Source of the DNA: Candidatus Bathyarchaeota archaeon
GTDB lineage: Archaea; Thermoproteota; Bathyarchaeia; Bathyarchaeales; Bathycorpusculaceae
Direction: 5' to 3'
NCBI GenBank assembly: GCA_030626685.1
Contig: DAOUTL010000022.1
Location: 1-12,891, forward strand
Length of the DNA: 12,891 bases
Position numbers and translations under genes: made by a program. Of the stretch, positions 1 through 6,985 are shown in pieces. The notes beneath the pieces are model-generated. The model was not told the DNA's origin, did not search any database, and saw nothing but the letters and a program-made list of their open reading frames with translations. Within the stretch, counting starts at the first letter, position 1. The number at the start of each line of letters is the position of its first letter.

Positions 1-132
1 CTGTGGAGAATCCACAAACAAGAGGCGCAGTGTAAAGCCAAGAAATGGCAGAAAATAATGCACAAAAACAAAATAATAGGTTTCGAATGCGAATGCGGAT
101 ACAAACACGTACAAAAACGCCCAATAGTCTAA
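1..132 (+). CDS. C-terminal fragment of a small Lys-rich protein with a Cys-x-Cys motif (5' end outside window)
   Basis: The frame is open from the first base of the window to a TAA at 130-132 and encodes 43 residues, so the gene begins upstream of the window. The fragment is very rich in Lys and ends with a short beta-hairpin-like stretch, IIGFECECGYKHVQKRPIV, in which two cysteines (C-E-C-G) are followed by a histidine. A further cysteine lies about 20 residues upstream. This resembles half of a zinc ribbon, but the other metal ligands would have to lie upstream, out of view. I do not recognise the family and assign no function. A short Met-started frame of 24 codons within it (from base 58) could be an alternative reading. 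It converges on the aminotransferase gene to its right. Confidence 0.4.
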   Translation: MWRIHKQEAQCKAKKWQKIMHKNKIIGFECECGYKHVQKRPIV

Positions 133-155
133 ACCTTTAGCCGCGCTACTTTCCC

Positions 156-166
156 ATTTTATTTTT
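156..166 (+). terminator. T-rich tract after the first gene, possible archaeal terminator
   Basis: Eleven bases, ten of them T or interrupted by a single A, begin 24 bases after the stop codon at 132 on the rightward strand. Archaeal RNA polymerase commonly terminates at such T tracts without a strong hairpin. The assignment rests on position and composition only. Confidence 0.3.
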
Positions 167-173
167 GAAGGAT

Positions 174-194
174 GTAATTAGAGAAGGCAATTAC
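174..194. repeat. Short inverted repeat between two convergent genes
   Basis: A perfect 6-base inverted repeat, GTAATT and AATTAC, is separated by 9 bases (agagaaggc). It sits between the stop codons of the rightward gene fragment and the leftward aminotransferase. It could form a weak stem-loop at the 3' end of either transcript. The stem is short and A+T-rich, so chance occurrence is plausible. Confidence 0.25.
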
Positions 195-250
195 AAAGCA
201 GATTTACAGCTGATTCGAAGCAAAACAGATTTTATTAACAGCGTTCGGCT

Positions 251-1369
251 CTAACGATAAGGGTTCAAGAACTCTTTGAACCGTGTCAAGCCTGCCTTCA
301 GAGTTTCAGTTTTGCATCCGTAGCCGATTCTCAAAAATCCTTCCATTTCAAAGCATGAACCGGGAACAAGGAACACTCCTTTGTCTCGAATGAGACGCAG
401 ACAAAGCTCTTCAGAAGACATCTTCAAATTGTGCCTAAGAAAAGCAATGCTTCCCGCTCTCGGAGGAACCCATTCAATCAGCGGTTCATCCTCAACCCAG
501 CGTGAAAGAATCCCGTGATTGGTACGGATGATCTTCAGGTTCCGTTCATAGATTCGATCTGCATGCTTCAAAGCGAGAGCCGCAAGAGCATCATCAATCA
601 TGCTGTTGCTTATCGTCGTGTAGTCTCTGTGAAGCATACACTCTTCGATGATCTGCTCGTTGGCAGCAATCCATCCGAGACGCAGCCCTGAAAGCGAAAA
701 AGGTTTAGAGAAGGATCCCGTCGCTACGGCTTTCTCGCTGAGATCCACCGCAGAAGGAACGAAATCGTCCGGTCTGACGTAAAGACCTCTATATGACTCG
801 TCGCAGAGCAAATAGGCACCTGCCTTTTCAGCGATGGCACAGATTTCTTTCAGAAGACCGGTGTCGATGAGGCTTCCCGTGGGATTGTGCGGATTGTTAA
901 CCACGATAAGCTTGGTCTCGTCATCAACGAGTTCAGCCAACTCGTCAACATCGGTCAGCCATTGATCCTCATAACGCAGATGTAGCAGCTTGACGTTCGC
1001 ACCAAACGATTTAGCCACGCTGTACAACTGCTGATAGGCTGGAAAAACCGATATAACAGTGTCGCCCGGCTCAACAAGGCTGTAGAAAACAAGAAAGTTG
1101 GCGCCTATCGCCCCTCCGGCAACGAGAACGTTTTCTGGCTTCACGTGATCGTAAAGATTTGCGAGTCCCTGTCGAAGCTCAGGAGACCCCTCAATGAAGC
1201 CATACGTCAGCCGGGTTTCTTTCAGATCCTCAAAGAAATCCTCTCGTCCCATGAGGGCAAGAAACTCGCCCAACGTGAACGGGTCAACACAAGTCTCAGC
1301 GAGATTTAGCTCTACGTTATGTTCGTGAGCGTTCATGAACTTTTCAACCAAGAACGGATCGATTTTCAT
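251..1369 (-). CDS. PLP-dependent class I/II aminotransferase (fold type I), possibly capreomycidine-synthase-like
   Basis: This 372-residue cytosolic protein has the full class I/II aminotransferase pattern. A PLP-binding turn lies around GGAIGAN (85-91), HNPTG (161-165) stacks near the cofactor, and DESY places Asp190 and Tyr193 at the pyridine N1 and O3'. SFSK gives the Schiff-base lysine Lys222, Arg230 in SGLRLGW would bind the phosphate, and Arg347 in FLRIGYG is the usual substrate-carboxylate arginine. Nothing essential is missing and the length is about normal. The N-terminal LAETC segment (23-27) resembles a subgroup often annotated as capreomycidine-synthase-like. I recall this from memory, so the substrate stays open: any amino acid or an Arg-derived compound. 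The ATG start is supported by a GAAGG-type ribosome binding site (1377-1384) and an upstream TATA-like box. It is transcribed singly and diverges from the S49 peptidase gene. Confidence 0.93.
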   Translation of the reverse strand: MKIDPFLVEKFMNAHEHNVELNLAETCVDPFTLGEFLALMGREDFFEDLKETRLTYGFIEGSPELRQGLANLYDHVKPENVLVAGGAIGANFLVFYSLVEPGDTVISVFPAYQQLYSVAKSFGANVKLLHLRYEDQWLTDVDELAELVDDETKLIVVNNPHNPTGSLIDTGLLKEICAIAEKAGAYLLCDESYRGLYVRPDDFVPSAVDLSEKAVATGSFSKPFSLSGLRLGWIAANEQIIEECMLHRDYTTISNSMIDDALAALALKHADRIYERNLKIIRTNHGILSRWVEDEPLIEWVPPRAGSIAFLRHNLKMSSEELCLRLIRDKGVFLVPGSCFEMEGFLRIGYGCKTETLKAGLTRFKEFLNPYR

Positions 1370-1403
1370 CCCGCTTCCTTCTCTGCGTCAATATGGAACC
1401 GTT

Positions 1404-1417
1404 CTTATTTATCTTTT
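1404..1417 (-). promoter_or_regulatory. TATA-like promoter element of the aminotransferase gene
   Basis: On the leftward strand this reads AAAAGATAAATAAG, an A+T-rich box of archaeal TATA type. A transcript starting about 25 bases downstream (near 1382) would give a leader of roughly 13 bases carrying the GAAGG ribosome binding site before the ATG at 1369. It is inferred from sequence and spacing only. Confidence 0.45.
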
Positions 1418-1476
1418 CATCGCACTCTAAAGCGGTCTTCTCTTTCACTGACCACACGCGCTAAGAGGTGATTGTG

Positions 1477-1490
1477 CAAAAGTAAATATT
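1477..1490 (+). promoter_or_regulatory. TATA-like promoter element of the S49 peptidase gene
   Basis: CAAAAGTAAATATT on the rightward strand lies about 48 bases ahead of the preferred ATG (1533). A start about 25 bases downstream (near 1508-1512) would leave a leader of about 22 bases that includes the GAGGT ribosome binding site. It would also place the upstream GTG (1509) at or before the transcript start, which argues against that GTG being used. Confidence 0.45.
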
Positions 1491-1521
1491 GTTAGAAGTA
1501 TTATTAGAGTGTTAAATCGTA

Positions 1522-1526
1522 GAGGT
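1522..1526 (+). promoter_or_regulatory. Ribosome binding site deciding the peptidase start
   Basis: GAGGT lies six bases ahead of ATG 1533. The in-frame GTG at 1509, which would add eight residues, has no comparable site, so the ATG is preferred. Confidence 0.6.
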
Positions 1527-1532
1527 TTTCAG

Positions 1533-3164
1533 ATGCAAAATACAAATCTTAGGTTATGGAAGAAGAAGTCTGTCGTCATAGCTGTGGTGTGTATTCTCCT
1601 AATTGCCTCGGTGTTAGGGTACCTTTACTGCTCTGGAATTCTAAGGGTAGAAGCGAAAAAGAACATTGTTGGAGTTGTGAGGGTGGAAGATCCGATTTTG
1701 TCCTCTCAGATTGCCAGTCAATACACCGACATAGTAAACTACGCCATGCTCAATGAGGGCGTGAAGGCAGTGGTGTTGGTTGTGGATTCACCAGGGGGAT
1801 ATACCGACCTGGTTGAGCACGTATACCTTGACCTTTTAGAGCTTAAGAAGGAGAAACCTCTGGTCGCATCCGTTGTCTCAGCTCTCTCCGGCGGGTACTA
1901 CATATCGGTTGCAGCAGACTACATTTACGTCTGCCCCACATCCACTCTTGGCAACATAGGTGTGATAGGTTTTGCTCCTCCCACACTCATACCTTCAGAG
2001 ACAGCTTTGGAAACTGGCCCCTACAAAGTCACCGGCTTCTCAAAGCTTCTCTTCCCTTACACTTTAAGTCGCGCCTTGGACAGCTTCGTCTCAGCAGTGG
2101 AGAATGGTAGGGGAGACAGCCTTAAGCTTTCTTCATCAGAGCTCAGAAGCGGGATGGTGTACCTTGGAAGTGAGGCTGTCGCGGCGGGACTGGCTGATGA
2201 GATCGGTTCAATTCAGAAGGCGATAGAGAGGGCGGCTCAAGAGGCGGGCTTGGTGGAGTACGAAGTTGCAGATCTTACCTTAACAGGCAAAACATATTCT
2301 GGGTTCACGGAATCATCAAACCAGACGTCTGTGGAGTGGAAGAACCTGACTGTAGAGGCCTTGAAAAAGTTTCATCCACCCCCAGCCGTATACTACCTCT
2401 ACCTTCCCCCGAAAGCTTTCACCCAAAACCAGTCCACGCTTGAAAAAGAGGGTGGAAACCTATCCGAACGTTACACGTTCGCGGGGAATGGCGAGGGAGG
2501 GGTAGTCCTCGTGGACAAATCCCATGGAAACATCATTTCTTGGTGGGAGTTAGATGTCCTCATAGGGGAGCTGGCGAAGAGAAACGTGACCGTGAGGTTT
2601 ATCTCTCAGTGGGATGAGCTGGAATCCGCCTTGGGTAACGCCTCCTGCCTCATAGTGGCGTCGCCCACAGAAACATACTCCATGGAGGAAAGTGAGAGGA
2701 TTAAGAAGTTCGTGGACGATGGTAGGCTGCTCCTACTGTTCTATGACCCAGCATCAGAGTACGTGGAGATACCGGCGTTGTTCGGACCAATAAACTCCCT
2801 ATCCACAGAGTTTGGGATGTCCTTCGCCAAGGGATACCTGTACAACGAGGAGGAACACTACGGGATATACAGGAACATATACGTGAGGGAGTTTGCAAAC
2901 AGCCCCCTGACCCAGAGCCTGACCTCGCTCGTCTTCTTCACCGCCACTTACATACACTCTGCGGATAAGGGGGTTGCGTGGACATCCAGCGACACCTACT
3001 CTTCGACGGCTGAGAGAACAGGCAACTACGCCACCATATCCTTGGTGGTGGGCAACGGAACTGTGACCGCCTTCGGTGATCAAACCTTCCTCATGGAGCC
3101 CTACTGCTACTTGGAAGACAACTATAAGCTGATACTCAACATTGTTTCGGCGATAGCCGGGTAG
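1533..3164 (+). CDS. Membrane-anchored S49 (SppA-type) serine peptidase with an extra C-terminal DUF4350/GATase-like domain
   Basis: The protein has 543 residues from ATG 1533. Residues 1-12 are basic, and a hydrophobic segment at about 13-36 is a signal anchor that would place the rest outside the membrane. Residues 44-240 are an S49 ClpP-like peptidase domain. DSPGG (85-89) supplies the oxyanion turn, Ser119 in ALSGGYYIS is the expected nucleophile, and Lys165 in GPYK is the expected general base of the Ser-Lys dyad. Members cleave signal-peptide remnants or membrane proteins within the membrane. Residues from about 322 to 543 form a second alpha/beta domain: a VVLVD strand, KSHGN, a strand-helix unit, and EESERIKKFVDDGRLLLLF. 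This resembles the DUF4350/GldG-like, glutamine-amidotransferase-fold domains, without an obvious catalytic Cys-His-Glu triad. Archaeal SppA proteins are usually about 300-340 residues, so the tail is unusual. The gene stands alone, diverging from the aminotransferase. Confidence 0.88.
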   Translation: MQNTNLRLWKKKSVVIAVVCILLIASVLGYLYCSGILRVEAKKNIVGVVRVEDPILSSQIASQYTDIVNYAMLNEGVKAVVLVVDSPGGYTDLVEHVYLDLLELKKEKPLVASVVSALSGGYYISVAADYIYVCPTSTLGNIGVIGFAPPTLIPSETALETGPYKVTGFSKLLFPYTLSRALDSFVSAVENGRGDSLKLSSSELRSGMVYLGSEAVAAGLADEIGSIQKAIERAAQEAGLVEYEVADLTLTGKTYSGFTESSNQTSVEWKNLTVEALKKFHPPPAVYYLYLPPKAFTQNQSTLEKEGGNLSERYTFAGNGEGGVVLVDKSHGNIISWWELDVLIGELAKRNVTVRFISQWDELESALGNASCLIVASPTETYSMEESERIKKFVDDGRLLLLFYDPASEYVEIPALFGPINSLSTEFGMSFAKGYLYNEEEHYGIYRNIYVREFANSPLTQSLTSLVFFTATYIHSADKGVAWTSSDTYSSTAERTGNYATISLVVGNGTVTAFGDQTFLMEPYCYLEDNYKLILNIVSAIAG

Positions 3165-3180
3165 AAGTCGAGATCGAAGT

Positions 3181-3202
3181 GTGAAAGCTTTGAAAGCTTC
3201 AC
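3181..3202. repeat. Imperfect inverted repeat between convergent genes, possible terminator hairpin
   Basis: GTGAA-A-GCT and AGC-TTCAC can pair around a TTTGAA loop with one bulged A. The element lies 17 bases after the peptidase stop codon and 48 bases beyond the stop of the leftward nine-gene block. A short T run follows near 3231 on the rightward strand. It may end transcription from one or both sides, but the stem is weak. Confidence 0.3.
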
Positions 3203-3250
3203 AAGCGTGAATCAACGAGGTTGTAGTAACTTTTTGAATTATGTCTCCTA

Positions 3251-3607
3251 CTATGATAGTCGCTTTTGTCTCTCCTTCAGTTCTATTACAAATCTGCTTA
3301 CAAGTTCATCGATAAACCCGTTGAATTCTTCCATATTGGACAATATAAGTGAACTTTTTTCATCAATATCATTCTTTATGCCCTTGAGGAACTTGTCTTC
3401 ACTCAAGCAAGAAACATGTTTGGGTAGATCTATCAATTTGCTTAATGCTTCTATTAGCCGGAGGGAGCCATAGCTGGGCGGCTCATCCATGCAACCGCTT
3501 GCGCTTACAGCCAAGAAAGTTGCAAGTTCGAAAAGGTATTCATTTCCTTCATCCTTCTTTTTGTTGCCCACGTGCTCATCATCCTTTTTTGAACAGTTTA
3601 TCGCCAT
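3251..3607 (-). CDS. Small conserved protein, possibly DUF6092-like
   Basis: This 118-residue soluble protein is the last gene of the leftward block. The first 20 or so residues are charged and Lys/Asp-rich. They are followed by a compact helical region with LFELATFLAVSASGCMDEP and YGSLRLIEALSKLIDL, then a long amphipathic helix rich in Lys and Glu. The pattern 'E-L-A-x-F-L-x-x-S-A ... D-E-P ... Y-G-x-L-R-L-x-E-A' resembles small proteins I remember as DUF6092, of unknown function, but this is a recollection and not a search. There is no signal peptide or membrane segment. The ATG at 3607 lies inside the nitroreductase gene (29-base overlap), which implies translational coupling. A GTG at 3571 preceded by AAGGA is a possible alternative start that would remove the overlap and 12 residues. 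No function is assigned. Confidence 0.72.
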   Translation of the reverse strand: MAINCSKKDDEHVGNKKKDEGNEYLFELATFLAVSASGCMDEPPSYGSLRLIEALSKLIDLPKHVSCLSEDKFLKGIKNDIDEKSSLILSNMEEFNGFIDELVSRFVIELKERQKRLS

Positions 3608-4127
3608 ACCTGTCGAGATATGTTATTTTTTCAAGAGCAATTTTTGGAGGAGGCGCTGGCTTCTCATCTGGGTAACCTATGGTAACCATGAGCTCGGGTT
3701 CAACATTCTCAGGAATTTCCAGAATCTGCTTCACAGCTACGGAAGAAAACGACTTTACTGTGCATGCCCCTAAGCCAAGGGAGTGTGCCATCAAGAGCAT
3801 GTTTTCAACGGCCATCGCACAGTCTACTGTTGTCAGATAGTCTCGAGCAAACTTGCCACATTTTTCATAGGCTCTCTTCCGGTTGGAACATGCAAAAATG
3901 GCTAGGGGAGCTGTTTTAGGGCAACCCGGTGAGACCTTTCGAATGATCTCCATGATTTTTGCATCTTTTACAACAACAAACTCTCTAGTCCCCCACATTT
4001 GCATATTGGAAGCGCTTGGTGCCCACCGTCCAGCTTCCAATATTTTTTGGACTAATTCCTCTCCGACAGGTTGAGATTTATATTTCCTTATACTTCTCCT
4101 TCTCCTTATTGCATCCCAAACTTCCAA
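3579..4127 (-). CDS. Nitroreductase-family FMN-dependent oxidoreductase
   Basis: The 182-residue protein has the usual length and layout of the nitroreductase family. Its N-terminal RRRRSIRKY (8-16) binds the FMN phosphate. APSASNMQMW (36-45) corresponds to the family APSxxNxQPW flavin loop, a central helix carries the dimer interface (about 100-117), and GLGACTVKSF (118-127) and GYPDEKPAPPP (151-161) close the flavin pocket. These enzymes work as dimers and pass electrons from NAD(P)H to nitro compounds, quinones, flavins or, in specialised members, to pathway intermediates. The start is a TTG 12 bases after the racemase stop. No other start is possible because that stop codon is in the same frame, and the resulting 'MEVWDAI-RRRSIR' beginning is typical of the family. 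The ribosome binding site is weak, so translation may depend on the upstream gene. The substrate is unknown; the operon suggests a role in the same catabolic route. Confidence 0.9.
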   Translation of the reverse strand: MEVWDAIRRRRSIRKYKSQPVGEELVQKILEAGRWAPSASNMQMWGTREFVVVKDAKIMEIIRKVSPGCPKTAPLAIFACSNRKRAYEKCGKFARDYLTTVDCAMAVENMLLMAHSLGLGACTVKSFSSVAVKQILEIPENVEPELMVTIGYPDEKPAPPPKIALEKITYLDRYGDKLFKKG

Positions 4128-4139
4128 TTCAACGTACTC

Positions 4140-4901
4140 TCATCTAAAGTTTACACGCATTGCTGAAGGCAACTTTCGTACCTTCTCAGGGGGCTTCGGG
4201 TAAGCCATCCTATTAGGTGGTAACCCCAGCTGACAGAGTGCTTCGGCAACCTTCAGCGCAGCTAGAGCTGGGTCAATCACTGGAACATCAGCAATCTTCT
4301 GTATCTTCGGAGCTAAACCCGCCAACCCTGTGCAGCCGAGAACTATAATGTCGGCTCCGTCCTCCCTAACGGCCATCTCCGCTTGTTTGCCAATCATTTC
4401 TGTTGTTCGATTCATGTTTTTGGTTATCTCAAGTACCGCTACACCGGCTCCTCTAACCGATACGAAGCGACTTGAGACACCCATCCGTCTAACCTGCTCG
4501 GTAGGTGTGTAGGAAACATATCTTCGGGGTCCAGGGTCTATAATTGAAAATCCGTTTCCCACTAATAGCGCTAGATGAATAGCAGCTTCACCGGGACCGA
4601 CTACGGGTATGTCCACAACCTCCCTTGAAGCGTACATTCCCGGATTCAAGAAGCAATTGATCACTACAGCGTCGAAGCCGCGCTGCTCAGCTTCAATCAC
4701 TTTCTTCACTACGAAGGGAGCCGCAAGCAACTCATCGTAGTGACTTTCTATGGAGGCTGGCCCCTGCTTTAAGCTTTCAACTTTAATATTGAAAGACGGG
4801 TTTGCATTCTTTACGAAAAACTCTCTGTCAGCTTCATCAAAGTCTGATTGGAGTATAGGGTTTACGACCAGAATGCTATAGGTTCCTTCTTCTTTCTTCA
4901 T
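4140..4901 (-). CDS. Asp/Glu/hydantoin racemase family protein (HyuE-like)
   Basis: The 253-residue cytosolic protein belongs to the cofactor-independent two-cysteine racemase superfamily. Cys83 lies in INCFLNPGM and Cys190 in VLGCTGLAG. These are the two bases that remove and return the alpha proton from opposite faces. The surrounding pattern, CF-x-x-PG...REV-x-x-x-PV-x-G-x-GEAA (83-107), matches hydantoin racemases better than aspartate or glutamate racemases. The acidic residue usual in the CFxDPG motif is Asn here. The family also includes allantoin racemase and maleate isomerase, so the substrate is not settled. An ATG start at 4901 follows a strong AGGAGG site by six bases, 21 bases after the DUF917 gene. 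The next gene starts 12 bases after the stop. The first seven residues are polar and probably disordered. Confidence 0.87.
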   Translation of the reverse strand: MKKEEGTYSILVVNPILQSDFDEADREFFVKNANPSFNIKVESLKQGPASIESHYDELLAAPFVVKKVIEAEQRGFDAVVINCFLNPGMYASREVVDIPVVGPGEAAIHLALLVGNGFSIIDPGPRRYVSYTPTEQVRRMGVSSRFVSVRGAGVAVLEITKNMNRTTEMIGKQAEMAVREDGADIIVLGCTGLAGLAPKIQKIADVPVIDPALAALKVAEALCQLGLPPNRMAYPKPPEKVRKLPSAMRVNFR

Positions 4902-4907
4902 TTTCTT

Positions 4908-4913
4908 CCTCCT
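4908..4913 (-). promoter_or_regulatory. Consensus ribosome binding site of the racemase gene
   Basis: AGGAGG on the leftward strand lies six bases before the ATG at 4901, in the 21-base gap after the DUF917 gene. Translation of the racemase can therefore start independently of the gene before it. Confidence 0.65.
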
Positions 4914-4922
4914 GCGTTTAAG

Positions 4923-5999
4923 CTACTTTCTTATAGGTGTATAGTCAAAGGAGAAGCCGAAATGTTTTGGACCGAAAAGTTCTAAGCCTTTTGGAGTAAG
5001 CCACACTTTCGGAGCTTCGGCTCCTATGACTACTGCTGTCATTCCTTCCTTTAGCTCCGCGTTGGTTATGGCGTATCCCTTCTCGTTCACCACACATATC
5101 GCGTCTGGAGCCGTGACTACAACTTCGCCATCCCTCCAAGCTATTATATTCTCGTTTTTAATCCATATTTTGAGTTCGTGTCCTTTCCACTCTTCAGTTC
5201 CTTCGTAAGTAGCTTCCCCGTACAGGAAGCCCCCACGGTCTTCCCATCCGTACTTTTTAACTACCCCCTTGAATACGGGAACGCCGTTTAGGCATCTTAC
5301 AAGCTCAGGTATGGGATCTCTCTCAGCCATGTTAGCTTCTTCCACGACTTTGCCCACTTCCATGCATTTGGAGACCGTGCCTTTGATTACGACTTTCTTT
5401 GCGACACTTCCGCTGATGGGAGTGTCAACAACAGCTAAATCTCCAGCTATCACAGATAGACTCCTAACAATTTCTTCATATTCATCTAGATCTGCGTATC
5501 TATCAATTATGATTACATCACCCACGTCACTCACAGCTACGCAAGGTAGCAGGGGAACGTCGAAGATGTTAGCGGAAGACTGTTGTATTTCAGGAGCGGC
5601 CCTTCCTATGTAGTCGCCGTCTATGAGAGGAAGACCCATAGTAGATGCTACATGTAATGCTATTGCAGTGTTTGAGCCTCCTAGTTCCACTGCTACAGCA
5701 GCGGATATCTTCTTTTTCAGGTACCTCTCTATTCTCTTAAAAGCCACGGTCATAGGGTCTTTAAAGACTACAGTTTTGCGTTTCCTCTTTGTTGGAGCTA
5801 TGCTTCCGCAGAAGTATGGACAAACGATTAAAGAATCATCGGCTACTTCCTCCAAACTTGCAATTGTTAGTTTTCCTCCTTTCTCGAGGTCATTCTTCAA
5901 GATGTTTAGTCCTTCTTCAGGATCTCCTCCGCCACCAGTACCCATTATTGCTGAGCCGATGATTAGGTGTTCTACTTCTTTCTCAACTAGAGTTTTCAA
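4923..5999 (-). CDS. DUF917 family protein (S-methyl-thiohydantoin desulfurase-like)
   Basis: The protein has 358 residues from the preferred TTG at 5999. The family hallmarks are visible: a Gly-rich loop GTGGGGDPEEG (20-30), VAVELGGSNT (102-111), IDGDYIGRAAPEIQQ (126-140), and a C-terminal beta-rich part with TAPDAICVV and the closing FGFSFDYTPIRK. DUF917 (PF06032) was renamed for S-methyl-thiohydantoin desulfurase, and members also occur as domains beside hydantoinase/oxoprolinase subunits, so a role on a (thio)hydantoin or related cyclic amide is reasonable. The exact reaction here is inference. A start nine codons upstream (TTG at 6026) gives a longer frame but lacks a ribosome binding site. 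TTG 5999 has GGAGG seven bases ahead and overlaps the oppF stop as TTGA, a classic coupled junction. The racemase gene follows 21 bases later. Confidence 0.87.
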   Translation of the reverse strand: MKTLVEKEVEHLIIGSAIMGTGGGGDPEEGLNILKNDLEKGGKLTIASLEEVADDSLIVCPYFCGSIAPTKRKRKTVVFKDPMTVAFKRIERYLKKKISAAVAVELGGSNTAIALHVASTMGLPLIDGDYIGRAAPEIQQSSANIFDVPLLPCVAVSDVGDVIIIDRYADLDEYEEIVRSLSVIAGDLAVVDTPISGSVAKKVVIKGTVSKCMEVGKVVEEANMAERDPIPELVRCLNGVPVFKGVVKKYGWEDRGGFLYGEATYEGTEEWKGHELKIWIKNENIIAWRDGEVVVTAPDAICVVNEKGYAITNAELKEGMTAVVIGAEAPKVWLTPKGLELFGPKHFGFSFDYTPIRK

Positions 6000-6985
6000 T
6001 TCAAATCCTCCGAAAACTTGTGACAAGAAACAAAATGTTCTCCACCCGCATTTATGAGTTGCGGCTCTTTTTCTTTACAAACTCTTTTAGCGTAGGGACA
6101 TCTGGGATGAAATCTGCAACCTGAAGGTGGATTTTGAGCGCTTGGAACATCTCCTTTCAAAACTACTTCCCCCATCTTCCGTTCTGGATCTGGAACTGGT
6201 ACAGCCTCAAGCAATGCTTGAGTGTAGGGATGTAAAGGTTTCTCGAAAATTTCATCTACTCCACAGCTTTCAACTACTTTTCCAAGGTAAATTACTGCAA
6301 TTCTATCACAGGTATATTGCACCAAGCTGAGGTTGTGTGAGATGAATAGATAGGTAAGGTTTAATTTTCTCTGGAGTTCCACTAATAAGTTAAGTATCTT
6401 CGCTTGTACAGATACGTCTAAAGATGAAGTTGGTTCATCTAAAACAACAAAATCTGGATTTAGTGCTAGGGCTCGTGCAATTCCAATTCTTTGTCTTTGG
6501 CCACCGCTGAATTCATGTGGATACCTATTTGCATGTTCCTTCTCTAATCCCACTAAATTTAGAAGCTCAAAGATTCTCTCAGTTTTACGACTGCGACTGA
6601 GTTTGAGATGTGCTGATATAGGTTCACCGATTATTGATCCCACAGTCATCCTAGGGTCTAGCGACCAATAAGGATCTTGAAATACTATCTGCATTCTTCT
6701 TCTCAAGCCAGTCATTTCTTTATCGCTCAGCGTAAGGATGTTTCTCCCTTCAAAGAATATCTTGCCGGCAGTGGGTTCAATTAACCTCAGGATCGTTCTT
6801 CCAAATGTAGTTTTTCCGCAACCAGATTCTCCTACTAGACCAAAGGTTTCCCCTTTCTTAATGTAAAGGTCAATTCCATCAACTGCTCGAATCCAACCGA
6901 TCACTCTTGAAAATACACCTGCTTTAACCGGGAAATATTTTTTTAACCCTTCAGTTTTTACTAAAATTTCCTCTTCCTTAACCAT
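5996..6985 (-). CDS. oppF: Oligopeptide/dipeptide ABC transporter ATP-binding protein, OppF/DppF type
   Basis: This 329-residue cytoplasmic ATPase powers the importer. Walker A is GESGCGKTT (52-60), the Q-loop glutamine is Gln103, the signature is FSGGQRQR (159-166), Walker B is VVLDEP (180-185) and the switch histidine is His217. The C-terminal oligopeptide extension carries Cys290, Cys296, Cys303 and Cys321, spaced x5, x6 and x17. Structural work on a related DppD showed a [4Fe-4S] cluster bound by such cysteines. The AVDGIDLYIKKGETFGLVGES beginning and the order after oppD fit the OppF/DppF subunit. The longest frame starts at a TTG (7027), but ATG 6985 has AAGGAGG eight bases ahead and is preferred. 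It overlaps the end of oppD by eight bases, so the two ATPases are probably translated in step. The substrate cannot be read from this subunit. Confidence 0.93.
   Translation of the reverse strand: MVKEEEILVKTEGLKKYFPVKAGVFSRVIGWIRAVDGIDLYIKKGETFGLVGESGCGKTTFGRTILRLIEPTAGKIFFEGRNILTLSDKEMTGLRRRMQIVFQDPYWSLDPRMTVGSIIGEPISAHLKLSRSRKTERIFELLNLVGLEKEHANRYPHEFSGGQRQRIGIARALALNPDFVVLDEPTSSLDVSVQAKILNLLVELQRKLNLTYLFISHNLSLVQYTCDRIAVIYLGKVVESCGVDEIFEKPLHPYTQALLEAVPVPDPERKMGEVVLKGDVPSAQNPPSGCRFHPRCPYAKRVCKEKEPQLINAGGEHFVSCHKFSEDLN
6007..6011 (-). promoter_or_regulatory. Ribosome binding site of the DUF917 gene, inside the oppF coding end
   Basis: GGAGG on the leftward strand is seven bases ahead of the TTG at 5999. 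It lies within the last codons of oppF (encoding Ser-Glu-Asp-Leu-Asn). It decides the start against the upstream TTG at 6026 and couples DUF917 translation to oppF. Confidence 0.65.

Noticed and set aside
2..58. Alternative reading of the first bases as the basic tail of another protein in frame 2
   Set aside because: It is only 18 codons with no start in view; frame 1 stays open for longer and has a more protein-like end. It cannot be fully excluded at a window edge.
1509..1532. GTG start giving eight more residues to the S49 peptidase
   Set aside because: It has no ribosome binding site and would sit at the predicted transcript start; ATG 1533 has GAGGT at good spacing.
2799..3215. Leftward open frame of 138 codons opposite the end of the peptidase gene
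   Set aside because: It lies antisense to a well-supported domain, shows no recognisable protein pattern and has no ribosome binding site or promoter.
5623..6057. Rightward open frame of 144 codons opposite the DUF917 gene
   Set aside because: It is an antisense shadow of a conserved coding region; its composition (Ser/Pro/Thr runs) reflects the reverse complement of Gly/Glu-rich codons.
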